From an uncultured Prevotella sp. (lineage in GTDB: Bacteria > Bacteroidota > Bacteroidia > Bacteroidales > Bacteroidaceae), in assembly GCA_947072805.1 (NCBI GenBank), contig CAMTJK010000141.1:1-8880 (forward strand): a stretch of DNA of 8,880 nt, written 5' to 3'. This document shows positions 5,151 through 8,880 of this stretch, piece after piece. The position numbers and the translations under genes were made by a program. Positions within the stretch are counted from its first letter, which is position 1, and each line of letters opens with the position of its first letter. Below the pieces are notes generated by a model that did not search any database, had not been told where the DNA came from, and saw only the letters and a program-made list of their open reading frames with translations.

Positions 5151-6248
5151 CTACCGGTGATATCTCAACGTAAGCCCGGCTTCTATGATGGCTCTGTCCC
5201 TATACTTGCGGGCATGATGGTAATATCGGGTGTCGCCGTAGCCGCCGCTGACAAAGGCGCCGAGCGTCTTGCCTATCTGATAGTCTATATTGACACGGGC
5301 CTGCAGCGAATAGAGGCGCGAAGGCTTGCCTGCCTTGTGCTCCTCGAACGTCTCCACATGATAGTATCCCACATCGCCGCTCACCGAAAGGCGCGGGGTG
5401 AGCATGAAATACTGTCCGATGCGATAAAACAATGCACCCGAAAACTTCTCGTCAAAACCCATATAGTGTGTTCCGAAGCCTATCATGCTGTATGTGCTTC
5501 GGTTGCGGAAGCGTGCCGCCACGTTAAATTTGGTAGATGAGCCGCCGTACACCATCATGTCTATGCGTGTAAGCGGGTTCACGTTTACAAGTCCTATCTT
5601 ATGTGCTATGGTGTCACGGCTGTAGTTGATGACGCCTATCTGCACGCCGCGCGGATGACTTATGCAGACGTTGAGCACGCCTATCTGCGAGCCGTTGAGC
5701 GTATCGGCATAGTTGTGCAAGGCTGTTTGCAGACCGCGCATGTACGAAGAGCACACGTTTGCCACTGCCGCCATCTGCCAGCCGCGCTTCACGCCCATGG
5801 CAATGTTGGTTATTCCGGCTATCTGCATGCCCTTCATGGGCGATGTGCAGGCGTTTGTCAGACCGCCTATCTGCACTCCGTTGAAGCTGCGTGCCACGTT
5901 AGCGACGCTCGCCATCTGCACTCCGCGCATCTCGCCACTTCCGGCATTCACAAAACCGGCTATCTGCACACCATAGGCCCTGCCGTGGCTTACCGCGGAG
6001 AGCACGCCTATGTTTACGCCGCGCATCTCATTGCGCACAACGCCGGTGAAGAGAGCCAGCTGTGCGCCTCGAAGCGTGTCTACATTGGCAAAAAATCCTA
6101 TGTTGGCGTTGCTGTACAGCATGTTGTCGGGGGTGCGGTGGTTTATGCCCACAGCTATATTTGACGGCATCTTGGATTCCTGCGCCACACAGAGAGACGC
6201 AAAAACAAAAAGCGAAGCCACTATGCCTGCTATCCGGTGCATGTGCAT
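5151..6248 (-). CDS. Exported surface protein with tandem G-x-Q repeats
   Basis: This encodes 365 residues with a signal peptide (hydrophobic 6-21, cleavage likely at CVA-QES). Residues 59-222 hold about ten tandem repeats of 14-16 residues of the form (M/L)RG-V-Q-(I/M)-(A/G)-x-x-x-N-x, with the key Q or N at 63, 79, 95, 111, 126, 142, 158, 174, 188 and 203. The repeat style matches what databases call LA_2272-type surface repeat proteins, first named in Leptospira and also found in Bacteroidetes. The last 140 residues look like beta strands of an outer-membrane barrel and end LTLRYHR. The function is unknown; repeats of this regularity suggest a stacked beta structure. I chose the start MHMHR because the signal peptide then begins promptly; an ATG at 6308 would overlap ybeY by 26 bases and add 20 polar residues, and the ATG at 6242 is equally possible. 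It follows ybeY by 34 bases and precedes the DUF3943 gene by 51, so the two envelope genes probably act together. Confidence 0.8.
   Translation of the reverse strand: MHMHRIAGIVASLFVFASLCVAQESKMPSNIAVGINHRTPDNMLYSNANIGFFANVDTLRGAQLALFTGVVRNEMRGVNIGVLSAVSHGRAYGVQIAGFVNAGSGEMRGVQMASVANVARSFNGVQIGGLTNACTSPMKGMQIAGITNIAMGVKRGWQMAAVANVCSSYMRGLQTALHNYADTLNGSQIGVLNVCISHPRGVQIGVINYSRDTIAHKIGLVNVNPLTRIDMMVYGGSSTKFNVAARFRNRSTYSMIGFGTHYMGFDEKFSGALFYRIGQYFMLTPRLSVSGDVGYYHVETFEEHKAGKPSRLYSLQARVNIDYQIGKTLGAFVSGGYGDTRYYHHARKYRDRAIIEAGLTLRYHR
5583..6074 (-). repeat. In-gene tandem repeat, about ten units of 42-48 bases
   Basis: This stretch encodes the ten or so G-x-Q repeats of the surface protein. The units differ at many bases, so it is an old, protein-level repeat rather than a fresh DNA duplication, but short shared tracts such as GGCGTGCAGATAG on the minus strand recur and could allow changes in repeat number by recombination. 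Confidence 0.8.
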
Positions 6249-6282
6249 GATATGATGATTTGGATTATAATAATACGGGATG

Positions 6283-6714
6283 TCAGGCTTTCTTCCTTCC
6301 GGAAGCAAGCATGTCGAGGGCGCGGTTCTCCTCTGCCTCCATAATTTCGCGTTCTCCCGGTCCCTTGTCGTCGATGCCGCAGAGGTGCAGTATGCCGTGT
6401 ATTATAACGCGGTGCAGTTCCTCCTCGTAGTTGCGACCGAAGAGTTCGGCGTTGGAGCGCACCGTGTCGAGACTGATCACGATGTCGCCGCTGATGATAT
6501 CGTCCTCGTCGTAGTCGAAAGTGATGATGTCGGTGTAGAAATCGTGTCCGAGATACTCCCTGTTCACGTCCAATATCTTCTCGTCGTTCACGAACATATA
6601 TCCTATTTCGCCCACCCTGCGCCCGTGGCAAGCTGCCACAGCCTTTATCCAGGCGGTTGTCTCTCTCTTCTTTATTGCCGGCATCTTCACGCCGTCGCTG
6701 CCATAAGTTATCAT
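6283..6714 (-). CDS. ybeY: Endoribonuclease YbeY, rRNA maturation factor
   Basis: YbeY is a zinc-dependent cytoplasmic endoribonuclease needed for maturation of the 16S rRNA 3' end and for ribosome quality control. The 143 residues are close to the usual 150-155. The signature lies at 106-116, HGILHLCGIDD: H106 and H110 align with the first two zinc ligands of the E. coli motif HGMLHLLGYDH, while D116 takes the place of the third histidine. The upstream segment DFYTDIITFDYDE (58-70) corresponds to the T-[DN]-x-[LI]-[ST]-F core of the family, and the N-terminal KMPAIKKRE tract (10-18) is, as I recall, typical of Bacteroides-type YbeY, which supports this start. It lies 73 bases after coaD, with a hairpin in between, and 34 before the surface-repeat gene, in the probable ruvB operon. 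Confidence 0.93.
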   Translation of the reverse strand: MITYGSDGVKMPAIKKRETTAWIKAVAACHGRRVGEIGYMFVNDEKILDVNREYLGHDFYTDIITFDYDEDDIISGDIVISLDTVRSNAELFGRNYEEELHRVIIHGILHLCGIDDKGPGEREIMEAEENRALDMLASGRKKA

Positions 6715-6761
6715 TATGATGTATGTTTTGTTCCTGTCGGTTAGTGCCTGTACTTAACGTT

Positions 6762-6779
6762 GCAGGCTTCCATGCCTGC
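6762..6779 (-). other. Hairpin between coaD and ybeY
   Basis: A perfect 6-base GC-rich stem (6762-6767 with 6774-6779, six-base loop) starts eight bases past the coaD stop. The bases after it on the minus strand (AACGTTAAG) are not T-rich, so it is unlikely to stop transcription fully. It may act as a processing or stability element that sets the ratio of upstream to downstream genes in the operon. Confidence 0.45.
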
Positions 6780-6787
6780 CTCACACA

Positions 6788-7234
6788 CTATTCCGCGTGC
6801 GGCAGAAATGCGCTCGTGTCCTTGCCGAAGTGTGCAAGCTCTCTCACCACGCTGCTGCTGATGCTTGCCAGCTGCGGTTCGGCAAAGAGGAAAAGCGTGT
6901 CTATGCCGCCAAGCAGCCTGTTGATGTCGGCCTGCTCGCGCTCATATTCGAAGTCTTTCACGCTCCTTATACCTTTTATAATATATTGTGCATTCTCCCT
7001 GCGTGCAAAGTCTACCGTCAAGTCGCTGTATGCCCTCACCTCAACCTTCGGTTCGCAGGCATACAGGCGTGCTATGGCTTCCACGCGCCGGTCGGCGGGC
7101 TGCATGTAACTCTTTCTCTCGTTCACCCCGACGCCCACCACTATGCGGTCGAACAGCGGCAGCGCACGCCTTACAATGGAGTCGTGACCTGCCGTAAAGG
7201 GGTCGAAGCTGCCTGTAAAAATGCCGGTCTTCAT
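6788..7234 (-). CDS. coaD: Phosphopantetheine adenylyltransferase
   Basis: CoaD makes dephospho-CoA from ATP and 4'-phosphopantetheine, the fourth step of coenzyme A synthesis, in the cytoplasm as a hexamer. The 148 residues fit a family usually near 160. The nucleotidyltransferase motif is present as TGSFDPFTAGH (7-17), with the catalytic [T/H]-x-G-H at 14-17. K41 corresponds to the conserved substrate-binding lysine, GIRSVKDFEYE (88-98) is the family signature after the ATP-binding arginine, and ISSSVVRELA (125-134) is the C-terminal ATP-contacting segment. It starts at the only good ATG (MKTGIFTGSFDP), 39 bases after ruvB, and is probably co-transcribed with it. Nothing looks truncated or altered. 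Confidence 0.96.
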   Translation of the reverse strand: MKTGIFTGSFDPFTAGHDSIVRRALPLFDRIVVGVGVNERKSYMQPADRRVEAIARLYACEPKVEVRAYSDLTVDFARRENAQYIIKGIRSVKDFEYEREQADINRLLGGIDTLFLFAEPQLASISSSVVRELAHFGKDTSAFLPHAE

Positions 7235-7273
7235 GTGTTTTGTACTGTTTGGTCTGAAAAGATTATCCGCCCG

Positions 7274-8308
7274 TCACTCAAAAAGGTTCGGCTGCATGAT
7301 GTTGCCCGAGTAGGGATTGCGCCCGAAGTGGCGGTAAGCCAGTTCCGTAACCATTCTTCCGCGTGGCGTGCGCTTTATGAATCCCTCCATTATAAGGAAC
7401 GGTTCGTACACCTCCTCTACCGTTCCCGAGTCTTCTCCGATGGCGGTGGCAATGGTAGACACGCCCACCGGTCCGCCCTTGAACTTGTCTATGATGGTAA
7501 GCAGAATCTTGTTGTCTATCTCGTCCAGTCCGAAGTGGTCTATGTTCAGCGCCGTCAGACTGATGCGTGTGATGTCTATGTCGATGATGCCGTTGCCCTT
7601 AACCTGTGCAAAGTCCCTCACGCGTCTGAGCAGGGCGTTGGCTATACGTGGCGTGCCTCTGCTTCGCCTTGCTATCTCCATGGCGGCATCATCGTCGATG
7701 GGTACCTGCAAGATGCCAGCCGAGCGTTTCAGAATACGTTTCAGTGTTTCTGGGTCGTAATATTCAAGATGCAGGTTTATTCCGAACCTTGCACGCAACG
7801 GCGCCGTGAGCAGTCCGCTGCGCGTAGTGGCTCCAACGAGGGTGAAAGGATTAAGGTCTATCTGGATGGAACGTGCCGACGGACCCTTGTCTATCATTAT
7901 ATCTATGCGATAATCCTCCATGGCAGAATACAGATACTCTTCCACCACAGGCGACAGACGGTGAATCTCGTCGATGAAGAGCACGTCATTGCGCTCGAGC
8001 GAGGTGAGAATGCCTGCCAGATCGCCCGGTTTGTCGAGCACCGGACCGCTTGTTATCTTGAATCCCACGCCCAGTTCGTTGGCAATAATGTTGCTAAGCG
8101 TAGTCTTTCCCAGTCCCGGAGGTCCGTGCAGCAGCGTATGGTCGAGCGGCTCGCCTCTGTATTTGGCAGCTTCGACGAACACCTCGAGATTTTCCACCAC
8201 CTTCTGCTGTCCGCTGAAATCTTCAAAGCGCAGCGGGCGCAAGGCGTTCTCGAAGTCTTTCTCTGCCGACGACACTCTCTCCTGTCTTATGTCAAATCCG
8301 TCATTCAT
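7274..8308 (-). CDS. ruvB: Holliday junction DNA helicase RuvB
   Basis: RuvB is the hexameric AAA+ motor that, with RuvA, drives branch migration of Holliday junctions in recombinational repair. The 344 residues agree with the usual 330-345. Walker A is GPPGLGKTT (62-70), Walker B FIDEIH (111-116), sensor 1 GATTR (159-163), and the arginine finger lies in LRARFGI (171-177). The C-terminal winged-helix part contains IMEGFIKRTPRGR, typical of RuvB. I chose the start MNDGFDIRQERV because Bacteroidetes RuvB proteins usually begin a few residues before FDIR; an in-frame ATG at 8341 would add 11 unconserved residues. No Shine-Dalgarno site is seen at either. It is the first gene of a probable operon with coaD, ybeY and two envelope genes, and has a consensus-like promoter about 100 bases upstream. 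Confidence 0.97.
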   Translation of the reverse strand: MNDGFDIRQERVSSAEKDFENALRPLRFEDFSGQQKVVENLEVFVEAAKYRGEPLDHTLLHGPPGLGKTTLSNIIANELGVGFKITSGPVLDKPGDLAGILTSLERNDVLFIDEIHRLSPVVEEYLYSAMEDYRIDIMIDKGPSARSIQIDLNPFTLVGATTRSGLLTAPLRARFGINLHLEYYDPETLKRILKRSAGILQVPIDDDAAMEIARRSRGTPRIANALLRRVRDFAQVKGNGIIDIDITRISLTALNIDHFGLDEIDNKILLTIIDKFKGGPVGVSTIATAIGEDSGTVEEVYEPFLIMEGFIKRTPRGRMVTELAYRHFGRNPYSGNIMQPNLFE

Positions 8309-8405
8309 CTGTTGAATAGCTTTTTCGCCGGACGTGTTCATACATCCGCATTTCCGACAAATGACTGTCAGGCGGCTTGTATCCCCTGCCTTGCATTTGC
8401 CTATG

Positions 8406-8436
8406 CAAAGATAATGATTTAAATGATAATATCAGA
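8406..8436 (-). promoter_or_regulatory. Promoter of the ruvB operon
   Basis: On the minus strand TCTG (8433-8436, one mismatch to TTTG), a 19-base spacer and TATCTTTG (8406-8413, full match to TAnnTTTG) form a good Bacteroidetes promoter. Transcription would start near 8400, leaving a leader of about 90 bases before the ruvB start at 8308. The spacer is very AT-rich and includes the palindrome ATTTAAAT. Confidence 0.7.
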
Positions 8437-8527
8437 CCTTTTTGGTTTTTATGTAATATTATTTCGCTGCAAAACCGCTCAAATCACACTTGCTCCGCCA
8501 TGAGGCGCAGACGGAAGGGTAATGCAC

Positions 8528-8553
8528 AAAAAGGTGCTCTTCACACCGTGAAG
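8528..8553 (-). terminator. Possible terminator of an upstream transcript
   Basis: On the minus strand a small stem (8547-8543 with 8537-8533, one G-U pair, five-base loop) is followed at once by five T (8532-8528). An overlapping alternative stem of six bases (8553-8548 with 8544-8539, three-base loop) competes with it. The site is about 90 bases before the ruvB promoter, where the end of a leftward transcript from outside the window would be expected. The stem is short, so the call is tentative. Confidence 0.3.
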
Positions 8554-8880
8554 GTCTGTTTCTTATCTCAATCTAACAGATTTACAACGTGTATGGCAAC
8601 GGCGTACGATACGCAAACAACACTATAAGAATAAGTAAACTACCATGACATGTTCGGCTTGAATCCAAACATTTACAAGAGCTCTTTCGTATCGGTAAAG
8701 ATTCATTAACAGTTTGGAAAAATCTTTACTTTAACGTGTGTTAATCGGCACCCAAACCTCGATTTGTAACCTACGACGCGAAATTTGGCGTTTTTCATCT
8801 CAAATAGGGAGCGCTGATAGTCAGTGAGTTACGCGTTTTGCGATTTAATACCATTTCATCGGTTTGTCATTACGTACGTG
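8554..8880. other. Non-coding region with many inverted repeats
   Basis: No gene is supported. Complementary segments are dense: 8607-8613 with 8688-8694 (7 bases), 8664-8670 with 8712-8718 (7), 8695-8703 with 8721-8729 (9), a 10-base palindrome at 8677-8686, 8602-8606 with 8610-8614 (5), and 8731-8735 with 8740-8744 (5). The second and third pairs interleave, so they cannot form one simple hairpin. This could be a pseudoknotted RNA, a 3' untranslated region or a cluster of protein-binding sites. No promoter of the usual form was found for either strand, apart from a weak plus-strand candidate at 8837-8866. Confidence 0.4.

Noticed and set aside
5583..6074. A CRISPR array, because of the regular repeat spacing
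   Set aside because: The repetition is at protein level inside an open reading frame; there are no identical DNA repeats with unique spacers.
6797..8422. A plus-strand frame of more than 500 codons antisense to coaD and ruvB
   Set aside because: It lies opposite two unmistakable conserved genes and has no recognisable domain. It is open because of the codon use of the real genes.

Overview
The window looks like a chromosomal piece of a Bacteroidales bacterium, most likely Prevotella or a close relative. The signs are the protein families (a RuvB, CoaD, YbeY and GpmI of Bacteroidetes type, a DUF3943 outer-membrane protein, and a surface protein with repeated G-x-Q motifs), gene starts that mostly lack a Shine-Dalgarno site, and promoters of the Bacteroidetes form TTTG, a 19-20 base spacer, then TAnnTTTG. 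All seven protein genes I accept lie on the minus strand. I see no tRNA, rRNA, CRISPR array, transposase or integrase.

Read in the direction of transcription (right to left): 8309-8880 is non-coding and holds a consensus-like promoter for ruvB, a possible terminator from an upstream gene, and a stretch rich in inverted repeats. A probable five-gene operon follows, with gaps of 34-73 bases: ruvB (Holliday-junction helicase), coaD (coenzyme A synthesis), ybeY (rRNA-processing nuclease), a surface protein with about ten tandem 16-residue repeats, and a DUF3943 outer-membrane barrel protein. It joins three housekeeping enzymes to two envelope proteins of unknown role. gpmI (glycolytic phosphoglycerate mutase) has its own near-perfect promoter, and its 3' side carries two strong hairpins.

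The most interesting part is the gap of nearly 800 bases between gpmI and the leftmost gene. A perfect Bacteroidetes promoter on the minus strand (1354-1385) precedes about 210 bases that fold, by eleven complementary segment pairs, into one long interrupted rod (1072-1279). No open frame there looks like a protein. This is a strong candidate for a structured non-coding RNA. Its size and shape resemble 6S RNA, but that identity is an inference. The same transcript could also be the long leader of the downstream 207-residue outer-membrane barrel gene (340-963): a 9-10 base motif in the RNA recurs just before that gene's start codon and could pair alternatively. The barrel gene ends at a clear intrinsic terminator (276-305). 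The leftmost 275 bases hold no convincing gene.
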